Assembly (NCBI GenBank): GCA_023388055.1
Contig: JAEWGW010000029.1
Span: forward strand, 1 to 64,000
Length of the DNA stretch: 64,000 nt
Direction of reading: 5' to 3'
Source of the DNA: Bacillota bacterium
Lineage (GTDB): Bacteria; Bacillota; Bacilli; Paenibacillales; NBRC-103111
Shown: in pieces, positions 7,697 through 16,498 of the stretch
How positions within the stretch are numbered: position 1 is the first letter of the stretch
How the letters are laid out: each line of letters starts with the position of its first letter
The notes under the pieces: model-generated
What the model saw: the letters and a program-made list of their open reading frames with translations, nothing else
Told to the model about the DNA's origin: nothing
The model's database searches: none
Program-made: the position numbers and the translations under genes

Positions 7697-8893
7697 ATGA
7701 CATCCAAGCTGGATTCCATGGAGCGTTATTTAACTCCCCGGGTCAGGGCCATACCGCCCTCGGGGATTCGCAGGTTTTTTGATCTGGTGAGCGCCAGCAA
7801 GGATGCAGGCATCATCTCCCTGGGGGTGGGCGAGCCGGATTTCGTTACCCCCTGGCATGTGCGGGAGGCTTGTGTCTATTCGCTGGAGCGCGGCAAAACC
7901 CAATATACCTCCAATGCGGGTATGCTTGAGCTGCGGGAAGCCATTGGGGAATATCTGTATGAGCGGTTTCATGTGGCCTATGATCCGGCCCATGAGATGA
8001 TTGTCACCGTCGGCGGCAGCGAAGCCATCGACCTTGCGCTGCGGGCGCTGATCAACCCGGGGGACGAAATTCTGATCCCGGAGCCGTGTTATGTGTCCTA
8101 CAGCCCTATCACAACCATCGGCGGCGGTGTGGCGGTAGGCATCGAGACCTTCGCCAAGGACGGGTTTAAGCTGACCGCCGAAAGTTTGAAGGCGAAGATT
8201 ACGCCCCAATCCAAGGTACTGATTCTGTGTTACCCCAACAATCCCACGGGAAGCGTCATGACCTATGAGGAAATGCTGCCTATCGCCAAGCTGGTGGAGG
8301 AGCATGATCTTCTGGTGATTTCCGATGAAATCTATGCCGAGCTTTCCTATGACCGGAACCACTGCAGCTTTGCCTCCTTGCCGGGGATGAAGGACCGGAC
8401 GCTGCTGGTTAGCGGCTTCTCCAAGGCCTTCGCCATGACAGGGTGGAGAATGGGCTATATCTGCGGCCACCGGGAGCTGATCGCCGCCATGCTGAAGATC
8501 CACCAATACACCGTCATGTGCGCTCCCATTATGGGACAGGTGGCGGCGTTGGAGGCCCTTAAGAACGGCATGGAGGAGAAGGACCGGATGATGGAGTCCT
8601 ACAACCAGCGCAGACGGCTGGTCGTGAAGGGGTTCCGGGATATCGGCATGGACTGTCATGAGCCGCAGGGCGCATTTTACGCGTTCCCCTGCATCTCCTC
8701 CACAGGACTCACCTCGGAGGAATTTGCCTTCCGCCTGCTTAACGAGGCGAAGGTGGCTGCTGTGCCCGGACATGTGTTCGGAATGGGCGGAGAGGGCTTT
8801 TTGCGCTGTTCCTACGCCACCTCTATTAATCAGCTTTTGGAGGCTCTGGAACGGATTGGAAAGTTTATGACGAAGCTTTCACAAGTAGGGTAA
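7697..8893 (+). CDS. alaT: Class I/II aminotransferase, probable alanine transaminase
   Basis: A 398-residue, full-length fold-type I PLP enzyme. Visible features include the PNNPTGS cofactor-loop motif, DEIYAELSYD with the Asp that contacts the pyridine nitrogen, the Schiff-base lysine in SGFSKAFAMTGWRMGY, and a C-terminal FLRCSYATS with the substrate carboxylate-binding Arg. By position after the AlaR-like gene it most likely makes alanine from pyruvate and glutamate; related enzymes (PatA, aspartate transaminase) share the same motifs, so the substrate is inferred from context. The ribosome site GTGGAGG lies 11 bases before the ATG. Confidence 0.82.
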   Translation: MTSKLDSMERYLTPRVRAIPPSGIRRFFDLVSASKDAGIISLGVGEPDFVTPWHVREACVYSLERGKTQYTSNAGMLELREAIGEYLYERFHVAYDPAHEMIVTVGGSEAIDLALRALINPGDEILIPEPCYVSYSPITTIGGGVAVGIETFAKDGFKLTAESLKAKITPQSKVLILCYPNNPTGSVMTYEEMLPIAKLVEEHDLLVISDEIYAELSYDRNHCSFASLPGMKDRTLLVSGFSKAFAMTGWRMGYICGHRELIAAMLKIHQYTVMCAPIMGQVAALEALKNGMEEKDRMMESYNQRRRLVVKGFRDIGMDCHEPQGAFYAFPCISSTGLTSEEFAFRLLNEAKVAAVPGHVFGMGGEGFLRCSYATSINQLLEALERIGKFMTKLSQVG

Positions 8894-9043
8894 AAGCCCT
8901 GGTCAACTCCCCGTCAACCGGGCATTTCGCCTTCCCTTTTCAGGAATTAACTGGTATATTGGGAGTAGGGCTTGACCGGTTGCAATCGTGCACAATTCAG
9001 GCAGGCCGTCTGCTTTTGTCAAAAGCATGGGGAGGGAATTGGA

Positions 9044-9322
9044 ATGGCATCCGGTCCGTTTATACGCTCTTACCCAAAAGCCGTTCCGGTTCGTGTGAGC
9101 AGGAATATGACGAACGCTGCTGTCCGTTTGGCTGTGGAGCCCTCATCCGGGCGCAATCGCCACACAGCAGTGGGGCTGGAGGAAGAGATCCATCTGCTGC
9201 GCACCCGGCTTGAACAAGCCGCCAGTGTGGAGGAGTCTCTCACCGATCCTAAGGTGATCGAGATCAGCAAGAGGCTGGACCTGCTTCTGAATGATTATAT
9301 GTATATCCGCACACGTCTTTAG
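9044..9322 (+). CDS. Spo0E-like aspartyl-phosphate phosphatase
   Basis: I start this 92-residue protein at ATG 9044, which follows GGGGAGGGAATTGG; upstream codons in frame look non-coding. The C-terminal half (EEEIHLLRTRLEQA, then ISKRLDLLLNDYM) is a two-helix hairpin carrying the Spo0E signature S-x-x-L-D. Such proteins dephosphorylate Spo0A~P and delay sporulation. The N-terminal ~45 residues are rich in Ser, Arg and Val and are unusual for the family, which is normally 50-85 residues. It stands alone ahead of the B12 riboswitch. Confidence 0.75.
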   Translation: MASGPFIRSYPKAVPVRVSRNMTNAAVRLAVEPSSGRNRHTAVGLEEEIHLLRTRLEQAASVEESLTDPKVIEISKRLDLLLNDYMYIRTRL

Positions 9323-9444
9323 GCATCAGGAGCTTCATTTCACCTTGACTTCCCGAGGGCTCTAAAGGTAACATAGGGGTGTTTCAAACATCCGCCCGTC
9401 CATATCCATTGTTAGACAGATTCTATACCTGAGGGTCCCTTCGC

Positions 9445-9612
9445 GCCGCATCGGTGCAAGGGTTAATAGGGAAGCCGGTAGAAGCCGGCACGGTCCCGCC
9501 ACTGTGAGCAGGGGATGAGCCCATTGAACTAACGCCACTGTTATGCGCAAGAAGCGCAGAATGGGAAGGTCGGGCGAATCATGCAACCCGCGAGTCAGGA
9601 GACCTGCCCTTG
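9445..9612 (+). ncRNA. Cobalamin (B12) riboswitch
   Basis: The core is plain: GAAGCCGGTAGAAGCCGGC, the CCCGCCACTGTGAGCAGG junction, GGGAAGGTCGGG, and the B12 box GAGTCAGGAGACCTGCCC at 9592-9609. It lies about 200 bases upstream of btuF and should shut the uptake operon down when adenosylcobalamin is plentiful. Confidence 0.93.
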
Positions 9613-9807
9613 GGTACAAGCTGCGAAATCCTTCGAGGAAAAGGATCAGGCTAATCATGTGTACTTAAATGGGGATGCCCCTGGCATTCCGTTATGTCCT
9701 TGATTTGCTCGCCTCTGGCCTCGTTTTTTGGGCTGGGGGCTTTTTCGCGTGAATCTTCATGGGAACATCGGCTGAATGGCGGAAAATACGCAAATGGAGG
9801 AATGAAC

Positions 9808-10812
9808 ATGGTTGCAGATTCGAAGTTCAAGAAAACCGCAGGCTGGGCTATGGCGCTCGTCCTAGCGTTATCCCTGGCCTTAACCGGCTGCGGCGGCAAA
9901 GACAATGCGGAGGGGAGCGCATCCCCTACAGCGGCGACTACGGTCACCCCGGCCACAGCGGCATCGCCTTCGGCAGGAGCGGCAGCGTCCCAGCAAACCG
10001 TCTATCCCCTGAAGGTGACGGATGCCACCAATACGGAGGTTGTATTCGAGAAGGCGCCCGAGCGGATTGTGACGCTGGTTCCCAGTGAAACCGAGAGTTT
10101 GTTCGCCGTTGGTGCGGGAGAGCGCATCGTAGGTGTGGACAAGTGGAGCGATTATCCGGCGGATGCCAAAAAGAAGACGCAGGTGGGGGATTTGACCACC
10201 AATGTGGAATCCGTGCTGGCGCTGAACCCGGATGTGGTATTCGCTTCCTCATCTCTGAACAAAAAACCGGTAGAGGCTCTCCGCAACCTGGGTGTGAAGG
10301 TATTCGCCATTAACCCCAAAAGCATGGAGCAGGCCATCGAACGTGTGGAGCTGTACGGCAAGATCATGAATATGCAGGACCAAAGCAAGAAGGTGGCCGA
10401 TTCCATGAGAAGCGACATCCAGAAGGTGAAGGACCTGGTGAAGGATGCACCCAAAAAGCGTGTGTACATGGAATTTAATCCCGGCTGGACCGTCGGGGAC
10501 GGGGAATTCCTCAGCGAAATGGTGGAGCTGTCCGGAGGTATCAATGTAGGCGCCGGCAAAAAAGGCTGGTATGAAATTGATCCGGAGGCTATCGTGAAGG
10601 CCAACCCTGAGGTTATTATTTATTCTATCGGCGAAGGAATGGGAACGCTGCCGGATACCATCAAGAGCAGAGCCGGCTTCTCAACTACCGATGCGCTGAA
10701 GAACAACAAGATGTACGGCATCGATACCAATCTGACCAACCGGTCCGGGCCCCGGCTGACTCAAGGGCTTAAGGAGATTGCCAAGGCGATTCATCCGGAC
10801 GTTGTCAAATAA
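9808..10812 (+). CDS. btuF: Cobalamin ABC transporter, substrate-binding lipoprotein
   Basis: ATG 9808 is favoured because GGAGG ends 7 bases upstream. The product (334 residues) begins with a lipoprotein signal (MALVLALSLALTGCGG, Cys lipidation site), then a Thr/Ala/Ser-rich linker and a class III binding domain: ERIVTLVPSETESLFAVGAGERIVGVD and LNPDVVFASS in lobe 1, a bridging helix, and NPEVIIYSIGEG in lobe 2. The fold is shared by vitamin B12 and siderophore binders. The riboswitch directly upstream and the cob genes downstream make a corrinoid the likely ligand. It would deliver this to BtuC at the outer face of the membrane. Confidence 0.88.
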   Translation: MVADSKFKKTAGWAMALVLALSLALTGCGGKDNAEGSASPTAATTVTPATAASPSAGAAASQQTVYPLKVTDATNTEVVFEKAPERIVTLVPSETESLFAVGAGERIVGVDKWSDYPADAKKKTQVGDLTTNVESVLALNPDVVFASSSLNKKPVEALRNLGVKVFAINPKSMEQAIERVELYGKIMNMQDQSKKVADSMRSDIQKVKDLVKDAPKKRVYMEFNPGWTVGDGEFLSEMVELSGGINVGAGKKGWYEIDPEAIVKANPEVIIYSIGEGMGTLPDTIKSRAGFSTTDALKNNKMYGIDTNLTNRSGPRLTQGLKEIAKAIHPDVVK

Positions 10813-10813
10813 C

Positions 10814-11848
10814 ATGAAAAAACGACTCTTAGTGTGGGGAGGAGGAGCGGCTGCGCTCCTTCTTTTCTCCGTTATTGTGAGCTTGTCCCTGGGTTCGGCC
10901 AGGCTGCCCCTTGCGGAGGTCTGGCAAATTCTGTTCTCCCGGGTGCCGCTGCTGGGCGATTGGGTGAACCCGGACTGGCCGGCGGCCCATGAGCAGATTA
11001 TCTTCAAGATTCGCCTGTCCCGGGTAGTGCTGGCCATTCTGGTGGGGGCTGCTCTGGGGGCGGCGGGCACCGGGTTCCAGGGGGTGCTGCGCAATCCGCT
11101 GGCAGACCCCTACACCCTGGGTGTGGCCTCGGGCTGCTCCGTCGGCGCGGCCTTCCTGATTCTGTTCGGCTACCAGCAGGCGCTGGGTCAATGGACGGTT
11201 CCTCTGGTGGCTTTCCTGACCGGCTCTCTCACCCTGGGGGCGGTCTTCCGTCTATCCTCCCACGGCGGCAAAACCCGCATTGAAACCATGGTGCTCTCCG
11301 GGGTGGTGGTCAGCGCTTTCCTGAGCTCTTTCGTATCGCTGATGGTCAGCATGTCCAATCAGGTGGTGAATGAAATTCTATACTGGCTCATGGGCAGCCT
11401 GTCCATGCGCAACTGGTCTTATTCGCAAATTTTGTTCCCGTATGCTGTGGTTGGTTTCACTATCCTAAGCGTCTATGTGCGGCAGCTGAACCTGATGGCC
11501 CTGGGGGAGCGCCAGGCGGCTTACATGGGTGTGGATCTGGAGCGCATCAAGCTGATTGTGCTGCTGGTTTCCACCCTGCTGACGGCGGCGGCTGTCTCCG
11601 TGTGCGGCGTCATCGGCTTCGTGGGTCTGGTGGTGCCGCATCTGGTGCGGCTGACCGTCGGCCCCGACTATCGGCTGATTCTGCCGCTGTCGGCCTTGGT
11701 GGGCGGGATTTATGTGTTGTGGGCCGATACCCTGGCCCGGATGGTGCTGTCGCCCAAGGAAATTCCGCTGGGTGTGGTTACGGCGCTGTTGGGCGCTCCG
11801 TTCTTCGCGTATCTGCTGCAGAAACGGAAGATCCGGTCAGGCGGGTAG
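10814..11848 (+). CDS. btuC: Cobalamin ABC transporter, permease
   Basis: A 344-residue FecCD/BtuC-type permease with about ten membrane segments. Recognisable family motifs are SRVVLAILVGAALGAAGTGFQGVLRNPLADPYTLGV near residue 80 (cited here only to locate it), TMVLSGVVVSAF, and the ATPase-contact region GVIGFVGLVVPHLVR. The ATG at 10814 starts one base after the btuF stop and lacks a strong ribosome site, so translation is probably coupled to btuF. Two copies would form the transmembrane channel with BtuD. Confidence 0.9.
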   Translation: MKKRLLVWGGGAAALLLFSVIVSLSLGSARLPLAEVWQILFSRVPLLGDWVNPDWPAAHEQIIFKIRLSRVVLAILVGAALGAAGTGFQGVLRNPLADPYTLGVASGCSVGAAFLILFGYQQALGQWTVPLVAFLTGSLTLGAVFRLSSHGGKTRIETMVLSGVVVSAFLSSFVSLMVSMSNQVVNEILYWLMGSLSMRNWSYSQILFPYAVVGFTILSVYVRQLNLMALGERQAAYMGVDLERIKLIVLLVSTLLTAAAVSVCGVIGFVGLVVPHLVRLTVGPDYRLILPLSALVGGIYVLWADTLARMVLSPKEIPLGVVTALLGAPFFAYLLQKRKIRSGG

Positions 11849-11943
11849 GAGCGGAGGGCCATAGTAGCCCAAACGATAAGGCAGCATACTATTCAGACCC
11901 GAAAGGTGAAATGAAATTCAGATAAAGCAGGTGAGCAAGCGGC

Positions 11944-12906
11944 ATGATCGAGGCGGTGGATTGCTTTAAGGGTTATGACGGCGCTCCGGTGCTGAAGGGT
12001 GTGAGCTTCCGGGTGAAGCCGGGAGAAATCTACGGCATCATCGGGCCCAACGGCAGCGGCAAGTCCACGCTGCTGCGGCTGATCTCCGGCGTGGAGCGGG
12101 CCGATGCGGGAAGCGTGCGCATCGAAGGCCGTGCGGCGGAGTCGTATTCCCGCAGGAGGCTGGCGCAGCTGATGGCGGTGCTGGAGCAGGAGGCGATTCC
12201 GCCGGTGGGCTTCACGGTGCGCCAGGTGGTAGAGATGGGGCGGTTCCCCCATCAGGACTGGCTGGGGCGTGAACGCCGCTCTGCCGGGGAAGCGCGGGGG
12301 GGGGCAGCGCCGGGGAAGCAGCGTGAGGGCGGTCAAGGACGTGTACATACACTGAATGAGGGCAGGCTCGGAGACGAAAGGCGTGTGCAGGTAAATGCGG
12401 AGGCGAAGGGCGAAGGCGAAGGGCAACTGCAGGTAACGGAAGAGCAGAGGCGCCTAAGCGGCGGGGTGGACCAGTTCCTGGACCAGGTTATGGAGCGGCT
12501 GGGCCTTGAGGCTTTAGCGGAGCGTACCCTGGACCAGGTGAGCGGAGGTGAGCGCCAGCGCACGGCGCTGGGCAAGGCGATGGCCCAGGAGCCCCGGGTG
12601 CTGCTCCTGGACGAACCCACCACCTATCTGGATATCGGCTACCAGCTGCAGATGATGGATTACGTCTCCCGCTGGAACCGGGAGAATGGGCTGACGGTCG
12701 TGGCGGTGCTCCACGACCTGAACCTGGCGGCCCAGTACTGCCACCGCCTGCTGGTGCTGCACCAGGGGCGGATTGTGGCCGAGGGCACGCCGGCGGAGAT
12801 TATGGACCCGGCGCTGATCGGCCGGGTCTATGGCACGGTCCCGGCTGTGGTCGCCCATCCCGTATCGGGGATACCGCAGATCTTGCTGCAGCCGGAGGAG
12901 GGCTGA
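11944..12906 (+). CDS. btuD: Cobalamin ABC transporter, ATPase, with a low-complexity insert
   Basis: An ABC ATPase of 320 residues, longer than the usual ~255. Walker A GPNGSGKST is at residues 34-42, the Q-loop at MAVLEQE, the signature VSGGERQR near residue 199, Walker B VLLLDEPTTYLD, and the switch His in VAVLHDLNLAA. Between the Q-loop region and the signature sits about 65 residues of Gly/Arg/Glu/Gln-rich sequence (about 109-172) with no hydrophobic core. The reading frame is intact, so it looks like an in-frame expansion in a surface loop of the helical subdomain. The gap of 95 bases after btuC holds no terminator, so this is the third gene of the riboswitch operon. Confidence 0.88.
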   Translation: MIEAVDCFKGYDGAPVLKGVSFRVKPGEIYGIIGPNGSGKSTLLRLISGVERADAGSVRIEGRAAESYSRRRLAQLMAVLEQEAIPPVGFTVRQVVEMGRFPHQDWLGRERRSAGEARGGAAPGKQREGGQGRVHTLNEGRLGDERRVQVNAEAKGEGEGQLQVTEEQRRLSGGVDQFLDQVMERLGLEALAERTLDQVSGGERQRTALGKAMAQEPRVLLLDEPTTYLDIGYQLQMMDYVSRWNRENGLTVVAVLHDLNLAAQYCHRLLVLHQGRIVAEGTPAEIMDPALIGRVYGTVPAVVAHPVSGIPQILLQPEEG

Positions 12907-13106
12907 GCCGGCAGGCGGCGGAGATGCTGCTGCCGGAAGGACTGCCGTTGGCGGCCGTTGGATGGCCCGTCCTGATTGGCTTAGGCTCACCTCTGTGTTT
13001 GAAGGACTAACCTGAGACCTCTAAGACTCAATTAACTACAAACTAACATGCTCTTTACGGCGCCCCGCCACTGTGTGCAGGATGATCCAGAGGTGAGGCG
13101 ATGCCC

Positions 13107-13289
13107 TAACGGAACTGAGGAGCTCTTAGAGGGCAAATTTGGGGCATGTGCAACTGTAACGGAACTGAGAGACTGTTAGCGGCCAAAAATGCTGCCAGAG
13201 AACGATCTTGGGCCGTTTAAGGGCTTCTGAGTTCCGTTACAATCGAAAACCTTGTGTTTTCAGCCGCTAAGAGTCGCAGAGTTCCGTTA
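13107..13289. repeat. Four-part spaced inverted element, family II, unit 1
   Basis: Four ~23 bp motifs (TAACGGAACT...CTCTTAG type): forward at 13107 and 13157, reverse at 13217 and 13267. Spacing is 50, 60 and 50 bp. Together with unit 2 it forms a tandem duplication with a 347 bp period that fills the 870 bp gap between btuD and cobT. No ORF of substance is present in this gap. Confidence 0.85.
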
Positions 13290-13453
13290 GCGCATGGAGC
13301 GTCGGAGTGATTGGTTAGTAGGTGGGAGCAGGCAGTGACGTAAGGATCGCATAGTTCCGTTATCGCATAGAGCGGTGGCCCGGCAGGAGAGTAATATGCT
13401 TTTTATGATGTCCGCCACTGTGTGCAGAGTGATCCAGAGGTGAGGAGATGCTG

Positions 13454-13636
13454 TAACGGAACTGAGAAGCTCTTAGACGAGAAATTCGGGGAGTGTGGAA
13501 CTTTAACGGAACTGAGCGACTCTTAGGGCCCAAAAATGCTGCCAAGAGACGATTCTAGGCCTTTTAAGAGCTTCTCAGTTCCGTTAGAAACGAAAACCTC
13601 GTATTTTCACCCTCTAAGAGTCGCAGAGTTCCGTTA
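13454..13636. repeat. Four-part spaced inverted element, family II, unit 2
   Basis: Forward motifs at 13454 and 13504, reverse at 13564 and 13614; spacing 50, 60 and 50 bp, exactly as in unit 1. The first forward copy matches the reverse complement of the first reverse copy at 22 of 23 positions. An extra isolated AGTTCCGTTA with the same flanking CGCAT lies between the units at about 13353. Confidence 0.85.
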
Positions 13637-13777
13637 GCGCATGGAGCGGCGGCTGAGTTGAAGGTTAGTGGTGGTAAGATGAGACAGACGTAAGCGCCGC
13701 CGATACATAGTTGGCGACCGTTACGTGAAGGCGACTGGGTGAGTTCATTTTTTTACATAGAGGAAGGAGCATAATAT

Positions 13778-14845
13778 ATGTCGTATGTTAACGGTATGGA
13801 GGAAATGACGGCGGGAATTCTCCCGTTGGATGAGGGGGCTATGGAGCGGGCGCGGCAGCATCTGGACCAGTTGACCAAACCTCCGGGCAGTCTGGGTAAG
13901 CTGGAGGAGATTGCTGTGCAGCTGGCCGGGATTACCGGTGAGCTTACTCCGTCGTTTGGCACCAAAACGGTGGTGGTGATGGCAGGAGACCATGGCGTGT
14001 GCGAGGAAGGGGTCAGCGCGTTTCCCTCGGAGGTTACCTGGCAGATGGTGTTGAACTTCCTTGCCGGCGGAGCGGCCGTGAATGTGCTGGCCCGGCATGC
14101 CGGAGCAAACGTGGTTTGTGTGGATATGGGCATTAATGGAGATGTGGAGCATCCTGGGCTGCTGAACCGCAAAATCCGCCGGGGCACCCGCAATATGGCC
14201 ATGGGAGCGGCGATGACCCGGGAGGAAGCGGAAGCGGCGGTCAAGGCCGGCTACGAGCTGGCGCTGGAGCTGGCGGCGCAGGGCACCGGGCTGTTCGCCA
14301 CAGGCGAGATGGGCATCGGCAATACCACCCCCAGTGCAGCGATTCTTGCGGCCTTCGGCGGGATCACCCCCGCTGCCGCGGCAGGCCGAGGCACAGGCAT
14401 CAGCGACCAGCGGCTGGTCCGCAAGATTGAGGTTATCGAACAAGCGCTTCAAACCAACCAACCCAATCCCGAGGACCCGATGGATGTGCTGGCTAAGGTG
14501 GGCGGTTTGGAAATCGCCGGGTTGACCGGGCTGATCCTCGGCGCGGCTGCCTCCCGCAAGCCCATTGTCATCGACGGCTTCATCTCCACGGCAGCGGCTC
14601 TCACTGCAGCCAGACTGGCTCCGGCGGCGAAGGGGTATATGATCGGGTCCCATTTGTCCGGGGAGCAGGGTCATGCGCTCCTGGTGAAGGAAGCCGGCAT
14701 CTCGCCGATGCTGGGGCTGGATATGCGGCTTGGCGAAGGTACAGGCGCGGTGCTGGCCTTCCATTTGGTGGAGGCTGCGGTGAAGATTATGGCGGAGATG
14801 GCTACCTTTGCCCAGGCAGGGGTAAGCGGAAGCGAAGGGCATTAA
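13778..14845 (+). CDS. cobT: Nicotinate-nucleotide:dimethylbenzimidazole phosphoribosyltransferase
   Basis: The product (355 residues, normal length) transfers phosphoribose from nicotinate mononucleotide to dimethylbenzimidazole, giving alpha-ribazole phosphate for the lower loop of B12. Family landmarks: LTKPPGSLGKLEEIA, VVVMAGDHGVCEEGVSAFP, GEMGIGNTTPSAAI, GRGTGISDQRL, and LDMRLGEGTGAVLAF, whose Glu is the catalytic base. The strong GAGGAAGGAG site starts a new unit after the repeat-filled gap. It is the first gene of a seven-gene run for nucleotide-loop assembly. Confidence 0.95.
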   Translation: MSYVNGMEEMTAGILPLDEGAMERARQHLDQLTKPPGSLGKLEEIAVQLAGITGELTPSFGTKTVVVMAGDHGVCEEGVSAFPSEVTWQMVLNFLAGGAAVNVLARHAGANVVCVDMGINGDVEHPGLLNRKIRRGTRNMAMGAAMTREEAEAAVKAGYELALELAAQGTGLFATGEMGIGNTTPSAAILAAFGGITPAAAAGRGTGISDQRLVRKIEVIEQALQTNQPNPEDPMDVLAKVGGLEIAGLTGLILGAAASRKPIVIDGFISTAAALTAARLAPAAKGYMIGSHLSGEQGHALLVKEAGISPMLGLDMRLGEGTGAVLAFHLVEAAVKIMAEMATFAQAGVSGSEGH

Positions 14846-14884
14846 TATTTTCTTCATAAAAGGGCAAGGGGAGTTGGGGAGCAC

Positions 14885-15490
14885 ATGCTGGTGCTGATTA
14901 CAGGCGGAGCCAGAAGCGGCAAAAGCGGCTTCGCCGAAGCCTACGCGGCTGAATTAAGCGAGACCGGTTATTACGTTGCCACGAGCCAGGCACTCGATGA
15001 GGAGATGGAGGAACGGATCACCCTCCACCGCACAAAACGTGAGCTGGATCAGGATATTTTTTGGCATACGCTGGAGGAGCCGTTGGCATTGGCCGATGTA
15101 CTGGGCACATTGGACAGAGCAGCCGATAAAGCCAGCCCTCAGGTTGTGCTGGTGGACTGTCTCACCTTGTGGCTGACCAATGTTCTTCTCGCTGAGGAAG
15201 AAGCCGAGTGGGACAAGGCGGCCCGCCAGCGTGCCGCCCAACGAGCGGAAGGGGCAATAGATGCGCTGATCGAAAGCTTGCTGAAGGTCAGACACCATGT
15301 GCTGCTGGTCACCAACGAGGTAGGCAGCGGCATAGTGCCCGAATATCCGTTGGGCCGCCTGTACCGGGATCTGGCAGGAGCCATGAACCGGCGCGTGGCG
15401 GAGATCTGCCAGGAGGTGTACCTGGTGACGGCGGGCATTCCCGTGGATTTGAAGCGGCTGCAGAAGGAACTGGCAAAGGGAAGGCGGTAA
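14885..15490 (+). CDS. cobU: Adenosylcobinamide kinase / adenosylcobinamide-phosphate guanylyltransferase
   Basis: A 201-residue P-loop enzyme. The N-terminal GGARSGKS Walker A follows the first beta strand, then YVATSQALDEEMEERITLHR with the guanylylated His region, VVLVDCLTLWLTN (Walker B), and VTNEVGSGIVPEYPLGRLYRD. It phosphorylates adenosylcobinamide and then attaches GMP, giving adenosylcobinamide-GDP for CobS. GGGGAG precedes the ATG; it lies 39 bases after cobT in the same run. Confidence 0.95.
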   Translation: MLVLITGGARSGKSGFAEAYAAELSETGYYVATSQALDEEMEERITLHRTKRELDQDIFWHTLEEPLALADVLGTLDRAADKASPQVVLVDCLTLWLTNVLLAEEEAEWDKAARQRAAQRAEGAIDALIESLLKVRHHVLLVTNEVGSGIVPEYPLGRLYRDLAGAMNRRVAEICQEVYLVTAGIPVDLKRLQKELAKGRR

Positions 15491-15496
15491 ACGCGC

Positions 15497-16498
15497 ATGT
15501 TGTTTTATCATCCGGCGGAGATCCTGTGGATGGTGCTGGCGGCGATGGTTGTGGACTGGGTGGTCGGCGATCCGCCCTGGCCCAAACATCCTGTCATTCT
15601 GATGGGGCAGCTGATCCGGTGGCTGGAGGCCCGGCTATATCCCCCCGGCGCAGAGCTGGCTCAGGAGCGCTCACCCCGGAGGGAGCGGACCAGAGGCATT
15701 ATTTTAACCGTAACGACAGTTGTGCTGTCTTCCGGTCTGATATACGCCCTAATTACGGCCCTGTACATGGTCCATCCCTGGGCAGGCCGGGTGGCCAATG
15801 TCTGGTTTATCTCCACCACCATCGCCTTCAAAGGCCTGAAGGATGCGGCCATGCAGGTGTACCGCCCCCTGGCGGAAGGGAACTTGGCAGAGGCCAGGAA
15901 GTGGGTCGGCTACATTGTGGGCCGGGATACGGCCGGGCTGGACGAACCGGAGATTACCCGGGCGGCAGTGGAAACGGTGGCGGAAAATACAGTGGATGCA
16001 GCGGTATCCCCCTTGTTTTTTGCGCTGTTGGGCGGAGCTCCCTTGGCTATTCTCTACCGGGCCACCAACACCTTGGATTCCATGGTGGGGTACCGGAATG
16101 AACGCTACCGTGACTTCGGCTGGGCCTCCGCCCGGCTGGACGATCTGCTGAACCTGCTGCCTGCCCGGCTCACAGCCCTGCTGCTGGTATTGGCTGCCTG
16201 GCTGACCCCCGGTCTGTCCGGCAAGCGGGCTCTCCGTTCGGTGAAGCGCTTCGCCGTCCTCCATCCCAGCCCTAACAGCGGCTATCCCGAGTCTGCTGTT
16301 GCAGGGGCCATGGGTGTGCAGTTAGGCGGACGCAACGTTTACGGCGGTGTCATCAGCCAACGGGCAGAGATGGGCTGGGCTCTGATGCCGTTGGGACGCT
16401 CTCACATCCGCTCCACCGTACGGCTGTTATACATAACGGGGTACTTTATTGCCGGAGGTGTGTTATGCGCAATCGCAATTCAAGCTGGCTGGAAATGA
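15497..16498 (+). CDS. cbiB: Adenosylcobinamide-phosphate synthase
   Basis: A 333-residue integral membrane protein with about five hydrophobic segments. Typical motifs are DWVVGDPPWPKHPVILMG near the N-terminus, then VGRDTAGLDEPEITRAAVETVAENTVD, NTLDSMVGYRNERY, and PNSGYPESAVAGAMGVQLGG. It joins aminopropanol phosphate (from CobD) to adenosylcobyric acid. The gene starts 6 bases after cobU and its end overlaps cobS by 34 bases, so translation is coupled. Confidence 0.95.
   Translation: MLFYHPAEILWMVLAAMVVDWVVGDPPWPKHPVILMGQLIRWLEARLYPPGAELAQERSPRRERTRGIILTVTTVVLSSGLIYALITALYMVHPWAGRVANVWFISTTIAFKGLKDAAMQVYRPLAEGNLAEARKWVGYIVGRDTAGLDEPEITRAAVETVAENTVDAAVSPLFFALLGGAPLAILYRATNTLDSMVGYRNERYRDFGWASARLDDLLNLLPARLTALLLVLAAWLTPGLSGKRALRSVKRFAVLHPSPNSGYPESAVAGAMGVQLGGRNVYGGVISQRAEMGWALMPLGRSHIRSTVRLLYITGYFIAGGVLCAIAIQAGWK

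Noticed and set aside
13107..13636. Regularly spaced repeats at 50 bp that could be read as a small CRISPR array
   Set aside because: Half of the repeats are inverted, only two lie in each direction, the spacer between F2 and R1 differs in length, and no cas genes are near.
15208..16101. A 297-codon plus-strand frame across cobU and cbiB
   Set aside because: It is a GC-rich shadow frame; cobU and cbiB in the other frames have full family motifs.
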